From Amylostereum areolatum (lineage: Eukaryota > Basidiomycota > Agaricomycetes > Russulales > Stereaceae): 64,000 nt of DNA. The notes below the pieces were generated by a model. The model was not told where the DNA came from and searched no databases. It saw nothing but the letters and a program-made list of their open reading frames with translations. Position numbers and translations under genes: made by a program. Below are positions 1 to 16,000 of this stretch, piece after piece. Position 1 is the stretch's first letter. Every line of letters starts with the position of its first letter. The stretch covers positions 310,001 to 374,000 of the forward strand of contig SAXG01000029.1 of the NCBI GenBank assembly GCA_012932865.1. The letters are read 5' to 3'.

Positions 1-1036
1 CACGCCTCCCGCACGTCATCTTCTGGATCTGGTGCATGGCCTTCCAATTCACGCTTTCCAACCAAACGCTCTCTCCAGAGGAAGATGCTATCAACAAAAG
101 CGATCGCCCCATCCCCTCCGGCCGCATCTCCTTAGATAACGCCATCCGCCTCCGGTGGCTCTCCATCCCCATCTGCCTCCTTCTCTCCGCCTGCTATAGT
201 CTCGAGACCATCTACGGGTGCGCGGGCGTGATCATCCTCACGATGTTGTACGACGACCGCCAATGGAGCACGCGCTGGTGGTTCAAGAACGGTTTGAACG
301 GGCTCGGATACGCGTCCTTCGAGCTCGGTGCGACACTCATCGCAGGTACGCCATCTCCGTACCCCCGCTCCTTTCCGAACAATAACAACAACCCCTGCTA
401 ATTACGCACCGTTGATGCATTTTCCCTCCATCTCTCCACACGCCCCTTGTGCCCGAATTTCCGCATTCAATCCATTGTTCGTAAATGTCGCCGTCTACAT
501 CGCCCTGGACCCCCCATAACGCCCGCACGCCCGCACCGCGGCCGGATCGACTTCACTCGAACCGAACGAAACAGGCGCCAACCGTCACGCCCTCGACCGC
601 ACCGCCGTGCGCGCCGTCCTCGCGAGCGCGGGGGTCATCGCGACGACGATCCACGCGCAGGACTTCAAAGACGAGGACGGCGATCGCGCCGTGGGTCGGC
701 GCACGATCCCGATCCTGTACCCCTCCTTCTCGCGATGGAGCATCGGGGTGACGCTCCTCGCATGGTCAGCCCTGTTGTCGTACGTGTGGGCGCTCGACGC
801 GTACATGACCGTCGCCTTCGTCTCGCTGGCGGCGATGATCGGCGTGCGATTTTACACGCTCAGGACGGTGCCGGAGGACCAGATCACCTACTACTGGTAT
901 AACGTGCGTGATGCCCCCCCTCTCCCCCTCTTTTCGACTAGAGCGGGCGGCTGACAGGGGGATGTCGGTGTTCTAGGTCTGGCTATCGATGGTGCACATC
1001 CTTCCAGGTTATTACAGGCTCTTCACATCGCACTAG
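1..1036 (+). CDS. UbiA-family prenyltransferase, 3' part (5' end outside window)
   Basis: An integral-membrane aromatic or polyprenyl transferase, which joins an isoprenoid diphosphate to an acceptor. The frame is open from base 3. Exon 1 (to 345) carries the first Asp-rich motif, seen as NQTLSPEEDAINKSDRPIPS. Exon 2 (575-903) carries the second, HAQDFKDEDGDRAVG, followed by hydrophobic helices. Exon 3 (977-1036) ends GYYRLFTSH and stop. Introns at 346-574 and 904-976 have GT...AG ends and keep phase (GCA G|GC AAC). The first intron is long for this window (229 nt). The N-terminal helices lie upstream of base 1, so any ATG here is internal. The UbiA assignment rests on both Asp motifs and their spacing; substrate cannot be read from sequence. 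Fungal relatives occur in meroterpenoid pathways, but no pathway partner is visible here. Confidence 0.85.
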
Positions 1037-1973
1037 TTCAACATCACATCACCACCAATCCAACGCCCCGCGGGACGAACCATGTACACTATAAGTATCT
1101 GTTGTTGTACAATCTGTGTATAGCCACGGGAACGTAGCGTACTCGTACGTTCCTTCTTTTTATAGTTTATGGTTATAGCAGCGCGCGTCTGTACAAAGAA
1201 TCACAAAGTTCCTTTCTCTCATCACCTGGCGTCCTCGAGAGCCCGATCAAGCAGAACGAGTCCGCGGAGGCAGTCTGAGAGATCAACGTCGGAATGTCAC
1301 CTGCCGACGACTTGGGCACCGTGGTATGGCGCGGTCACTGGGGGTGCCATATGCTGGTGGCGAGGTCCATCAACATCCGGGAGCATTGCACGAGGTCGGA
1401 GGTTCGAAGCGGCCAAACTCCTGGTTGGGAATATCGCATGAACCCGAGTGGTTGGGAACCCCAGCATTGGGTGCAGGTTGAAAGGCGACGACGACGGCCG
1501 GTCAGACTCATGAGAGGGAGTTGGGCTCCCCAGCGTCACCCTCTTGGGGACCGCACAAAAGTCAACGTGGTCCATGCTCGCTTCACGTCATCAGCTCCTA
1601 GAGAAAACACTCATCAAACTTCTGGAGCCCTCGCGATTGAAAAAGAACAGAAGTCCAGATGTTACTGAAGCGTGGTCCTCCCCGGCATCGCCGCCACAAA
1701 GGAACAAAACTCTAAATGATAGCAGGATCACCGCCGTTAACGTGAGGGAAAAGGAACCATGGACGGATTCATGAATGCCGGACGAACGCTGACGTGCTGA
1801 CGAGCGGCAAAAAATCCAGAAACAAAACGCTCCATTTGCATACAAAACACAAATACACATTGCCGCCCTTCTCCAGTTCCAGTTCCGGTTCCCCTTCGCT
1901 CCATGTATAAGGCAGAAAACGCCTAGATAACTCCCGTCCCCCGCCGTCCACCTGCCACGTCGCGCACGAACAT
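1037..1973. other. convergent 3' intergenic region
   Basis: This stretch lies between the stop of the UbiA gene (+) and the terminal TGA of phosphoglucomutase (-). Open frames here are short and on both strands, with no domain, start context or splice pattern that I can support. It is best read as two facing 3' UTRs with a spacer. Confidence 0.6.
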
Positions 1974-3959
<1,986 letters not shown>

Positions 3960-4149
3960 CGTCGACGGCGAGCAGAGGGTTGCGGGAGATGATGTGGGCG
4001 GTGGTCGAGGTCAAGACCAACGTTCGTTCAGCTCCAGGCCTCCCGTTATGTAGCCCTTCCTTATCCGGTAGTCCCACTTTCGCGCACAAAGGGCAGCTTT
4101 CCCGCTAAATGTTCCTTATCGGTACATACATTGACGCACAATATGACGT

Positions 4150-5450
4150 CTACAGCTTTCCGCCTTGGCCACTCTGCCCGTGCCCAAACACGTCCCCAAA
4201 CGCCTTACCGATGTCCTGCAGCATGTCCTGCGTTACCATCCCTCTCCCTTGCCGCTCGAACGTGATCCTCGACGTCGTTCGCGTCAGCATACTCGCCCCC
4301 GTCGCCGCCAGTAACGGCATCCGCGACACCGGCACGCTCTTGTCTCCAAACGCCCCGTCCTCGTAGCACTTCGCCCATGAGAGGAACGCGCCAACGCTCC
4401 CGCTGAGCACGTCTCCCTGTCCACCGCATCGCTTCAGTCCGCCGGGTGTGTCCACGACGACAACTTCGTTTTCCTCCCTGTCCGATGCGGGAATTTTAGA
4501 CGCCTTCGCATCCGACGCAGCGCTGGTGGTGTCCGACGCGATAATGTCCTGATTGCCTTTCTGGAGCACCGTCACGCCTCCGAGGGCCCTCGATAACATC
4601 GAGGCCAGGTTCTCCGGCGGCGTCTCGGGATCCACGCCCTGAGCGTATCCATGAGCCACATCGTACCTCGCCAGGAGACACGACCCACCGCCTGCTGGCT
4701 TAACCGTTTGAACTCGACGACGTTGGGCGTGAGCACCGCGCGTCGATAGCCCTTAATGAGCGACAGATCCTGGCCGACCATGAACAGCCCGTCCGCATCG
4801 AGCACGAGGAACATGCCCTGCTCCTTGGCAATGGTCAGCGCCTCGCGCGCGAACGACTGCATGTACGCCTCCCGTCCCAGGCCAGGGCCGATGATGAGGA
4901 CGTGCAGTCGGGAAAGGAGGCCGGACAATTCCGACCGCACGGAGGACAAGGCGCTGAGAATCGTTTGGGTGGAATGAGACCAAATGTGGAAAGGAGAGAG
5001 GGCGGGTGGAACGCACGCGTCTTCGCGGAGAATGGGGTGTACGATGAGGTCGGGAGAATACGACTTGATGGCTCCCGCAGCCGTGGGCGAGCAAATGACA
5101 TGCGAGAGGTCCACACCCTGCGCCATTCCATCAGCCGCCAGTTCCAACTTCAAGTACTGCGCCCGCGTAAAAAGACTCGTACCACACGCTGGGCCGATAT
5201 CGACGCGAAGAACGGTGCGCCGGTGTAACTGCTCAACGTTCAGCACGACGGCACGCCGAGGTGGGAGCCGATACGCACTCAAGCGCGCCACCGAGCACGC
5301 CAACCCGTCCTGAACGGTGCTTTGAGCCGCGACTGACGTCGTGAGCTATCGATGACGGCCTTGCTCACCAGACTGTCCCTTGTGCAACGTTCCATTCAGT
5401 GGAGGGATAAGCTGGGCTATCTCTGTCATAATCTTCTTTGAGACGACCAT
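4150..5450 (-). CDS. ATP-dependent (S)-NAD(P)H-hydrate dehydratase
   Basis: Repairs damaged NAD(P)H by dehydrating the 6-hydrated form with ATP (metabolite repair; CARKD/NNRD family, ribokinase-like fold). Six exons keep frame: 5369-5450, 5279-5309, 5183-5228, 5017-5117, 4689-4953 and 4150-4638, for 337 aa. The order of motifs fits: [20 protein letters not shown] near the N-terminus, [45 protein letters not shown], and [10 protein letters not shown], the phosphate-binding GxGD loop. I chose the ATG at 5450 because family members begin shortly before this region; an in-frame ATG at 5573 would add 41 residues and could be a targeting extension. The tail [11 protein letters not shown] is Gly-rich and not conserved. 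Confidence 0.9.
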
Positions 5451-7535
5451 GCTGAGATTCGAGGGGGACGGCAGATGCAAGGAGAGCGTGCGTTGCGCGT
5501 TGTGGTCGAAAGCCGAGGCTGACTCCAAGTCGGCAGCGGCTCTGACGTCACGCGTGGCCCCACGGTCATTCATTAATCATTGCCCAGTTAGCTACTTACT
5601 ACTTTGATGAGAGGATCCCGAGGTACGAGGGTTGACTCCATCGACGTCTGCTTTAGGAGACTATGCTACTTACGCTTTGGGAGAAGTTCATACAACCGTC
5701 AACGCAGTGTTCATTTGTCCGTGTCTAGGTTATCCTCGATTAACGGGTAGCATAATAAGTAGTACTGATACTTATGATACATGATTGCACGACCTCACAA
5801 CGACCGTCCGGTGAACCGTTCAGTCGAAATCAAGACGAACCCGACATCCCGCCGCCCCGCCGCACCAGTCAACGTCGGACGCCCCCGCTTCCTTGAACCT
5901 TGACCACCCCCGCCCCCCCTAACGGTCTCGACGGCCTTCCCGCATTCACCACCGGCACAGTACTAAACATCGCCGAGGACGCTGTCGTGGTAGACTCGAC
6001 GTGCACACGACTGTACGCGGAACCGTGAGTGGACGGCATTGAGGACGATAGCGGGGGTGACGATGGGGAAGGGGTGAACTGGGAGGGATGCGTACGAGTT
6101 GGAAGAGCTACGCGCGCGCAGGGACGGAGTTTGGGGGAGCTGTCGTATGGTGTGGGCACCCTAGAGAAAGATCGTGTCGGCCACGATTCAGCGGTGTGTC
6201 GTTGCAAGGGCAGATGGTTGGGTATGGATGCGACGCTCACCAGTGGGGATCTGGGCCAGTAAGGAACTCGCCTGCGGTCTCCTCACTTGTATACGTTCTC
6301 CCTTGCCTCGAGTCACGTCCGGCTCCCGCAGGCGGCGGACCTTCCGCAAGCTGACGCAGAACCGTCGATAGGAAGTCCATGTGTTTCCGATGACCTTGGG
6401 TGTGTGGTGGGGGTGTGACAGATGGGTGCAAGTGCAGGTGCGGGAGGTCGAGGAAAAAAAGATACAAAGATACCACCAAGCGCAGCATCCAGACATGGAT
6501 TTTATATATCAGGATCCGCCCACATGAGTACACCTGTCTAGTCAAAGACTCGAAGCCGCCCATGATGCTGATGTCGTATGCGGTGCGCCGCTGTCCGTAG
6601 TGAGTCACCCGTCCGCCCAAAGTTCCGAGAGAAAAGGTCCCATGCGGGCGGCGCAATGTGTTGAGGAGCAAGAGAAGGGCGACGTCAGGCGTGCGGTCCG
6701 CGTTTCGACGTCTCGAATTCGAAAAAAGAAAAAGCATGCACAGGAGGAGAGAGGCAGCAGTGTTCGGGAGCACAGGATCGCGAACGGAGAGAAGGTGAGC
6801 GTGGGCGCGTACGGGCGCGTTAGCGGCAACGTAACGGCGTACCGACCGACAGCGACCGACGTCGACGGTTCCGAGCACGGCTTTTCGCGGCCCGTTTCGT
6901 CCTAGTCCGTCTACTTCACGGAATCGAGTCGGAAAACTCAACGTGAGCGTCGTCAGCAGGCTACATAGGTAGGAGGGCGATGAGCGGGAGTGATATGCAG
7001 GGACTGTGGAACACAATCTCAAGTTAGCAACCCTGCACCAGCTATACCACACCGCCATGTCCATACGATGGAATTAATACGTACTGGAGGCCCTTCCGCC
7101 GCCCTACAGTCCTTGGGTAGTAGCACAGGCGTCCCAAATATTATGATGACGGGGCAGTTGAGGGTGCACAGCCTTCCACGGAGGAATACAACGATTGAAC
7201 GAATAAAGTAAAATGACACCGAAACATAGCTCATATATTGGATATGTATCGTAAACTTCGTCTTGTCGAGCATGGATAGGTGGATTACGCGCGTCAGAGG
7301 AAAACGCACACGCCAGGAAGGTGGTAGATGTAGAAATGGTAAGCGTAAGGAAAAGGGGAATGTAACCTACACTGTAGCGTGCGATGCAAGTAGGCAAAGT
7401 AATGAGGTGAGTCTAGGAAACGAGCGTCCAGGGGATCTATATCCAAGAGAATAAAAATGATTGGGACGGACAAGCACTCAAGATGAGCACCCTACGCAAA
7501 AAGCAAGCTAAAACGGCCTCATGCTGGACAGCGCT
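5451..7535. other. intergenic region, no supported gene
   Basis: This spans the head of the dehydratase gene and the 3' end of the ABC transporter. Several frames look mildly protein-like, for example a minus-strand stretch near 6300-6390 reading MDFLSTVLRQLAEGPPPAG and a plus-strand stretch near 5900-6030. None extends through plausible splice sites into a recognisable domain. An unannotated small gene cannot be excluded. Confidence 0.4.
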
Positions 7536-10500
7536 CTAAGCCTCCTTCTCCGCGGGCGACGCCGGCGCGTCCTCCGACCGCGACCGCGTGGACTGCGTCT
7601 TGGGAACCTCCGTAGAACTCGTCGTAAGCACCTCCTTCGCCGCCGACGCCTTCGGCACGCGCGCGAGGTAGTAGATCAAGATCGCGCCGCAAATGTTGAA
7701 CACGATGTAGACCCACATCAGGCCGAAGTTGCGCCAGCGGTCCTTGAAGTCGATGTCCACCGCCGCAAGAAACTGGTCCGTCGTCGAAAGCAGGCAGACT
7801 TTGCACTGGCTCGTCGCGTTCGGGTTGAAGAGGGTAGAGCCTGCCGCGGTCACGAAGGATGTCAGGTACTGGCTGCACGTCTCTCCGGCGGGTGGGTCGA
7901 CGATGAGGTACTCGATGTCAGAGCACACAACATCCGTTCCCGCGACGGCGGTCGCGAGCATGCCGCCGACGAGCCAGGTGAATGGCGAGACGCGGTTGAA
8001 CCAGATCCACCACCCGAGCTGGGACGACGTCGCGAGGACACCGCAGAAGAGGAGGCACAACGAAAAACACAGGCCCGCGAGGTTGGACCCCGCTTCGGCG
8101 GTCTCGCTGCCAGCGATGGTCATGTGCGCGAACGTGGAGGAAAAGAGGAAGAAGGCGAGGACGAAGAGGAACATGAGCCCGCCGCGTTCGGTGACGGCGT
8201 CGGTGGGAATAGCATTGCGGTAGAGGCCGATGGGGTAGTACCAGCAGAAGAAGGTGATGACGGCGGTGAGAATCTGCCACGGGAACTCGATGGTGATCTG
8301 CGCGAGGATGAACGCTTGCCAAGAGTATGCCTTGCTCGGACGCTCGCGGGCCTCATACAGGGACCGCTGGGCGACGAACTGCGGGTGGATCTGTTGCACC
8401 AAGTTGTTGAAGATGGTGAAGAGCATGAACACGGAGAACATCTGGTTCTGGAGGCCTTGCTGCGAGTTCTCTGCCTTGAAGAACGAGAACCCGATAAAAA
8501 GGGCAGTCACGGCTGAGAGACTCACTAGACGATGCAACAATGATCAGTGAGTACGAGAGCAATCATGTAGAAGGTTGCTTACTCTTCGCGTAGATATAGC
8601 TTGGCGTCCTCCAGTATTGCTGCCAGACACGCTTGAGACACTCGCAGTACTGGGACCACATTGGCGTGGCGAATGTGCTGGTTCCTGTGGGAGAGACGCC
8701 GGTGTCGGGAAGGCGCGCAAGTTCAACCTTCATACGAGCTAGCTCGTCCTTGACTTGTGCACGCTCGGGGCTTGCCTTCCACACTTCATGCCAGTCGCGA
8801 TCTGTCGTGTGTCCGGGAGCAGCACCAATAACCTGTAGGAGACGCATTCAGCATTGGGAGGGACGGACAAGAGTAAAAGCCATACCTCGAGCATCCATTC
8901 GGCGGGGTTGGCATCCGGGGGACAAGGGTGAGCACCATTCTTCTCGAAATAGTTGGTCAATGTCGACGAGTTCGGGCCCATCTCGCCAAAGTAGACGGTC
9001 CTTCCGCCCCTGGCCAAGAAGAGCAGCCGGTCGAATTCCTGGATGAGCATGGCCCTGAACGAGTCGAGTGGTCAAGATGCATCCCGCACAATTCAGAGGC
9101 AGACAACGTACGAAGGCTGATGAATCGTGCACAGGATGGCTTGGCCGTTGTTCGCAAGTTTGCGCATGAGCTGGCAGATCGACCAGGCCGTCTGCGAATC
9201 CAAACCGGAGGTAGGCTCGTCGAAGAACAGGAGGAGCTCAGGCTTCGCGACAAGCTACCCACAAGACCAGGTTAGCGACATATGTCGACCGAGAATTTGA
9301 AGTGACGTACCTCGACACCGATAGTCAACCGTTTCCTCTGTTCAACGTTCAGGCCCTCGCCGGGCACACCAACAACGGCTTCCGCGTATGACTCCATCTC
9401 CAACAAGCGAATCACCTCGTCTACGTACGCGATCTTCTCTTCGCGGGGAATGGTATGGCTCTGCCTCAACAGGGCGGAGAACTCCAGGGCCTCGCGCACG
9501 GTCGACGTTTCCAGATGAAGATCCTGTTGCTGGACGTAGCCGGTCTTGCGTTGGAAGGAGATATCGCGGGGGTGGCCGTTGACAAGCATCTCGCCGGTGA
9601 TGACGCCCATGGTGGTGCGCGTCGCGAGCACGTCGAGCAGTGTCGTCTTTCCGGCGCCAGACACGCCCATGAGGGCAGTGAGGGTGCCAGGCTTGACCCA
9701 GCCGTCGACGTGGTCCAGGATGCGGCGACCTTCTCCCTTGATTGTGATGTCGTAGCACACGTCGCTCCACTGGAAGGTCTTCGTCTGCCGTTGAATTGCC
9801 GCCACCGTCTGCTCCGAGTCGACCGAACCGCGATCCGTGATATGCTCCTTCTCACCGTCGTCGGACTCACGGTCCTTGCGAGCGGCCTTGGGAACATGGC
9901 CGCGGCGGAAAACAAGTACCTCGCCCTGCACATTAGATCAGTCGGATGGTCTGGACACGGATGATAGCAAAGAAAAGAAAAGCACCTTGGACTTCTTCGC
10001 GCTGATTTTCTCGGTCGCAAACAGGTAGGTGAAAGCGAAGAATGCCATGAAACCGAAGAGGATCCCGAGGTTGCGCCAGAGATGACTGCGGCGATACTGG
10101 TAGGACGTCTCGAGGAAATCACGGCCGCTGACGAAATTCGCACCCGGCGATGCGCCACGCGCATTGCAGAGGACGGATGAGTTGCCAAATCCCTATAAAT
10201 CTCCTCGTCAGATCCCAGTGGCTCGGTAGAAGTAATGATGTGCTCACGGCTATGGCAGCGTTGGCGATGTCCGTATAACCAGGTCCAGAAGGAACGAACC
10301 TATGGTGCAGGTGTCAGCGTGAGCAAAGAAGTGGCGATGGCTCACAAATTGCACGTACTGAGAGCAACTGAAAACCCGCCCGTCGAACTCGTTGACCATG
10401 AGACTTTCGAATGCGTAGGCGATCGGGTCGAGGTAGTTGATCCAGCGCGACCAGCCCAGCATATCCCGCGTGGGCTACAGTTGTGAACGTCCGTGTTAGT

Positions 10501-13067
10501 AAATCTTCTTCCATGAAGAGACACTACGTACGATGGTGAAACCGGTGTAAATGACGAGGGCGAGGATGAACATCGCGGCAGGGGGCATGGCAGCGGAGAG
10601 GGTTCGTGTCGAAGCAGCGATTGTCCTACGACAGACGAAAATCAGCATCAATCGGCAAAATGTGGATTAGAGTCAACATACCGGAATACCATACTCATCG
10701 TCAACGTACACACAAACGAGAAGAGCAGGAAAATAAAGAACGCGCCGGCCTCACGCCGGAGGTTTGACATGAAGTACAGCGTGATATTGACCTGCTCGCA
10801 TACTCGTTATAGTCTCTTGGGGGAAAGGTGGGAACATTGCACTGACCGACAGGGAGACGATTATCTTGGTTGGTAAGTCGACGACCATGGACGCGAGCGC
10901 CTCCGCACTTGGGCGGTACAGCGCATATCTTGAATGCTTCTCCACGATCGGCCGCTGAGCATAAAGCGTAAGGATTTCCAAAGCACTCGCGAATGCGTTC
11001 GTAAGGACGGCGAAGAAGAGCAAAGCCCCGCGCGAGAAGAAACTGCCTGTGTCCGGAGTGAGGTTGTAGAAGACCGATGCGATGATGAGTGCTATGATGA
11101 AGTTGCCGAATACCTAATAGCAGGAGTGCCATTCAGTGAAAGAGTCAGGGGCCGAGATGGCGGGCGCACGTACCGATACGTAGAAGTTGGTCAGATCGCC
11201 GCGGAGACGCTGGAAACCGCGGACGATGCATAGCTGAACCTGGAGGGACAAAGAAAGCGTGTAGGGCGACTTTGAGCTCCTGTAGACATCACGGAAACTG
11301 TCAGAAAACCGTATGGGGTGAGATATCAATGGAAGACATACAAGTTCTTGCTCTTCTGGCTTGCCCTGCTTATCTTGAACTCGTCTAGATGGGGGCCATT
11401 GACCGGGTACTGCGCGTTGTACGCATCGATGTCGACCAGGAGCTGCTTGCGCGTGTCCGAATCGCGCCACCTGGCGGCGAACTCGTCCGGCGTACGCGGC
11501 ACACGGTTCTCGTACCCGGGACGAATGATGCGCTCCGCGGGGTTCGTGAGCGACGTCAGGAAATCTCCCGTCGTCTGCCGGCTCGGGCACTCAAAGCCCA
11601 TGTCAACGAAGAACGCCTTGGCCTCCGTCGTACGACCGAAGTAGATCTGCCGGCCCTCGTACAGGACGATAACCTTGTCGAAGATGTCGTAGGCGCTTTG
11701 GGAGGCCTGGTAAATAGCGACGAGCGCCGTCGAGTGCATGAACTCTGTTTGATTGCGCAAAGTACGGATGAATTCTATTCGGGAGGGTGTAAATGCGGGA
11801 GGAGGGGGGTAGAGAGGGCAGGCCCACCGAGAGCTGTGGCGGAGTCGAGACCACGGGTCGAGTTGTCCCAGCATTGAAGGGGCGCGTGGCTGAGGGTGGT
11901 CTCGGCGATCGAGACACGCTTCCGTTCTCCACCACTAGGGCCGCCGAAGAAGTTCAATACATTTCGTAGGAACACATGTGTACCAAGTCGCACCTGACAC
12001 CACGAACGAAGTCGTTCCCGACACGGGTATTGATTGTGTGAGATAAACCATACATGGCCATGACAGCATCTAGCGGGAGACGACGTCAGGGATGCAATTG
12101 GGCGGAGGAAGGGAACGATGTACTTCGCATGTGGACAGCATAATCGTGGCGTGATACGCCGTCGATGCGCGTGCGTGGGCAGCGGGCCTTGGCGGCAAAG
12201 AGAAGAGTATCACCGACGGTCCTGCATGCCACTGTATCAGCACGTGGACCTGTAAAGAAGAAAAAGTGAAACAAACAGGTTAGGGAAATGGACCTCGGTC
12301 TCTGCGTTGTATATGACCTCTCCACGGAAGTTCTTGTGCATGACGTCGGGCGGAATGCCCTGGTATGAGATCTCGGAATCGTCGGAGACGTATATGCCAT
12401 GCGTGTCACCGGCGATCGTCTTCAAGAAAGTGGAGCAACCGCTGGAAAGAGATAGAACGATCGTTAGAAAAGTCCGACACCAAAAATGACAATGGAATGA
12501 TGCCAAGGGTGGGATGCCAGATGGAAAATAAAACCCCACCTTCCGGGCCGTCCAAGGACGAGTAAAAGCTCGCCGCTCTTGACAAGACCGTCAAAGTTGC
12601 GAAGGATCTGTAGCTTCTGCTCCGCACCCTTGAAGCCCAGTAGACGCTTGGCCATCCCGAACGAGGCAAGTACGATGTTTCCGACGTTCTTCTGATAATC
12701 GGTGGGGTTGCCGAAGCCATGCACGGAGAGATTCCTGAAACGAATGATCAGACTTATTTCCGGAAACAAAAGAAGCGGGTGCGCACTTGAACGTCACGCC
12801 CGCGGTACGGGTGGGGAACCTGTCAGGATCGCTGCTGGTGACGCCGACGAGTGCCTTCATCCATTCGCGGGCGCTGAACTTGGGGCTGGTGGGATCGAGG
12901 CGGGGATCGGTGTCTGCGTCGATGAAGGGGTTCGCGTTCTCGCGGTGGGTGTTTGCGCGCGAGAGCTGGGACATCTGCCGGGCGAGATGTAGAACGCGCT
13001 CCTCGCGGACGGCGACAGACTCCCCGCCGAGTTCGTCGTCGTGGTTGTTGTCGACGTCGGACTTCAT
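7536..13067 (-). CDS. PDR-type ABC transporter (ABCG, full-length, drug/lipid exporter)
   Basis: A plasma-membrane exporter with the fungal (NBD-TMD)x2 layout. The ATG at 13067 begins [15 protein letters not shown], followed by a cytosolic leader. NBD1 has the fungal degenerate Walker A, rebuilt across an intron as [13 protein letters not shown] (Cys replaces the catalytic Lys), then [13 protein letters not shown] and [24 protein letters not shown]1 covers about 10.2-11.3 kb. NBD2 has a canonical Walker A ([17 protein letters not shown]), the degenerate signature [14 protein letters not shown], and later [17 protein letters not shown]2 is mostly in the last exon (7536-about 8530), with the Cys-rich extracellular loop typical of PDR proteins and a short Ser/Thr-rich tail. 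There are many introns of about 50-70 nt. This asymmetry between ATP sites is normal for the subfamily. Substrate is unknown; azole or terpenoid export is typical of relatives. Confidence 0.93.
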
Positions 13068-16000
13068 GGCTGAAAAGATAGCCAGAGGCCGAAGTGGAGG
13101 AGGGGAGGGAGGAGGGGAGATTCGGGAGAGAACGACAAGGCCCAGGGGGTTGACGAGGAAAGGAAGGGGCCAGACGCATGCTTGTCTTTATAGGACTGGT
13201 CGGGGAGCTGTGGATGTCTGAGGAGTGGTTCATATCCAGATGCAAGCGCGATCAGCACTTCTTTCTGTCAACGCGTTCGTGTCAGCGGCGCCCTCCTCAA
13301 GCGCCTCTAACTTACCACAGAGACTTGGACTACGTTCCGTGAGAAAACACGTACCTCGTGACCGCGACCGTCTAATCCTATCCTGATTCTCGTTCTCCAG
13401 GTTCCTCTCTTCCCCACTTTCATAGGTCTTCATTCTATACCTCACTTGTGAGCAAGGAGGAGATGGACGGGCGAGCGGACGGCGGCTAATCAATCTCGGC
13501 TCCTTCGGAACTTTTCCCAGACAACAGGCGGCGATAAAGTCTCGCCTCGGCCTTATCAGGAAGTTTTTTTACGCTGCGGTCCCCTGTAACGCCGACTTTG
13601 CTGTCTATTTCGGGAAGGAGAGTCTAATCTCGGCCTCCGTATCGTCACCCTCGTTAGCCGACGGCGTTATGCGTCCCAACGAGGACGGCGCCAGACTCCC
13701 GCGTACCTGCTCAGACTCCCGCTTGACCTGTCGAGAGTCTGGTGCTCACTCGGAGTTAGTTTTCCGTCGCTGACCCATCACCCAACCAGAAGACTTGTCG
13801 CTCTGGTTTGCTCAGAGCCCGAGAGTCACTCCCACCGGGGGCGAGCACCGACATATCGACGACAATCTTCCGCACTCTCCAGAGTCATCCAGAGTTTCTC
13901 TTTGCTCACTACGTCCACCAACTCTTGGCCGCACGAAATTGTACAGCGGATACATCGCGAACCTTCGCGGCTCAAACTCTCGCCATTCATTCAGCTACAA
14001 TCGCAATCAGTATACATTCACCATGGCCTCGAGTCGGCGTCGACCTCTCAAGGCCTCAAGGCCTCAAGGCCTCGTCCTCTTCATTGCCCTCGTGGCTCGT
14101 GGCAAACACATCGATCTCAAGAACATGAACGGGCGCACTCAATGCGAAGACAACCATCGCTAACCCCGGTAGCTTAGCGCTCCTCGACGAACTTGGTGCG
14201 TATTCTCCCAAGATCGGTAGCATAAATTCACCTTGACTTCTGCCGAAGTCCGAAGACACTCGGGGTCTTGTTCGTGGTAGCCCGACGTTGATCAAACGCG
14301 ACGCTCTTCTCCCGTCAAGCTCCCCAAACTTACCCTCGCCCGATCTTCCTCTTTTTCACCCACACCGCCTCCCCATTCCCCTCTCATCTTCCCTCATTCG
14401 CAAATTGTCCCCCTCTTCCACCGCCGACTGCAGGATGCTTAACTTCGTCAAGCCACGACAGTTTCAGCCTGGCCTCTCCTTCATGCGACCTCCGCCTGCA
14501 CACCAAGTTCGCGCTCAAAGTTGCTGGAAGACGAAGCTGTACCGGTGCCCGCCTCGCTCAATAGTCACTGGCACTACATATCTACATCTATTGAGAATCT
14601 GAAGCTGGTCTCGGGGACAAGAAAAGACATAATCCCGGACTTCCGCGTAATAAGGTCCAAGACGTCTCCACGTCCACGTTTGTTCGGCGGGAAGACGGCC
14701 TCTGCGTGCAGGAAACCGCGACGTGCGCGACGGCCAGCGCTGGCGCGGCTTCACGCGAGCTCGCGCATTGTTACATACTACATACCTCTTTCCTGTGCAC
14801 GTCCACCTTTTTGTGCTCGAATACCGGGGCTAATCTCCCTGCAGCAGGTTGTGAAGATCGACCTTTTCAGTCCGGCTCAATCAGGCTACCGTCTTCCCTC
14901 GAACTTTCCGGCATTACGCTGAGCGCTTCATCGCCGACTTCGGCCTCTTCGAACGAGGACCAACGAGCACGTCCATCCGGATGTGAAAGACATCGAGCAG
15001 GTTTGTTCCTTTCCCTTGTACGCGAAGGATGGTTCCACTCATTACAGGTCCTGGCTAAGGAGCACACTGCGCGACTTTATGGATGATGATGGATGTATCT
15101 GTTCGCAGAATGTATGCCTGGTTTATCATGCGATACATGCAGCCTGTCTTACGAATATCCACAGTAACCGGGACGCTCTCACTTCTACATCTATATCTTT
15201 CCCTCAACATAACTTCAATTGTTCGACGGGTGCTCCCTACGGCCTGGACGAAGACCTCCTACCCCATTCTCGTCTTCGTATCGCCCTTAGTTGACGCTTG
15301 ACGTTCAACATCGCCTTTGAATACCAGGGACCGTTCCGTGACGCGCGGTCTCCCAAGTTCTTCGAAGTGCACAATGTCGGCAACCTCCCTGGAGGACTGT
15401 CTGGGTCGACAAGTCTCCAAAGATACATGAAGTCGCCACCACCAAGGAGGACCCCCCTTCCGTATCATTTGAACCCCTTCGCAAAACTACCCTCCTGTAC
15501 CTCTTTCCCGTTCAATTTCGAAGAACAAGGCTTCGCCAATCTACCCCGTGCCGGCGAACTGTTACTACTCAAAAACGACGATGAGATCGGCAAGGAGAGC
15601 CCGCGGAAGGATCGCATGAAATAGGAGCTGCCTGTTCTGCATCCTTTCTCCTTCGATTGAGCATCGTATGCGTCCTTGTTTCTTGGTCGTCCCTTCTATC
15701 TCACACGTCTTAATCTCCTCCTCGGGATAGTACAATGGTCCATCCATACCCGAGCTTGGTTTCTTTTCCTGATTCCTTGAATCTGCCATTTCTGTGGTGT
15801 CACCTTCCTTAGCACTCCCTTGCTTGCAAGTTACTGCAACTGTTCCTTCGCCTTCCCTTCGTCCCTTATCTCTGCTTTCTTCTCGACCGTGTAGGCCTTT
15901 CCACTGACCTTCTCTCGGCCTTCTCCTGCGACCCCCATCCTTCGACGTTTTGTAGACTTTCGTCACGACGTTCCCTCATGACACATCCGTGGCTTCGCCT

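Noticed and set aside
1400..1420. GGTTCGAAGC, a tRNA B-box-like word
   Set aside because: No A box at proper spacing and no cloverleaf could be folded around it.
6237..7064. A 275-codon minus-strand frame
   Set aside because: Composition is irregular, with no domain and no plausible start context. Parts near 6300 look protein-like but do not join to further exons.
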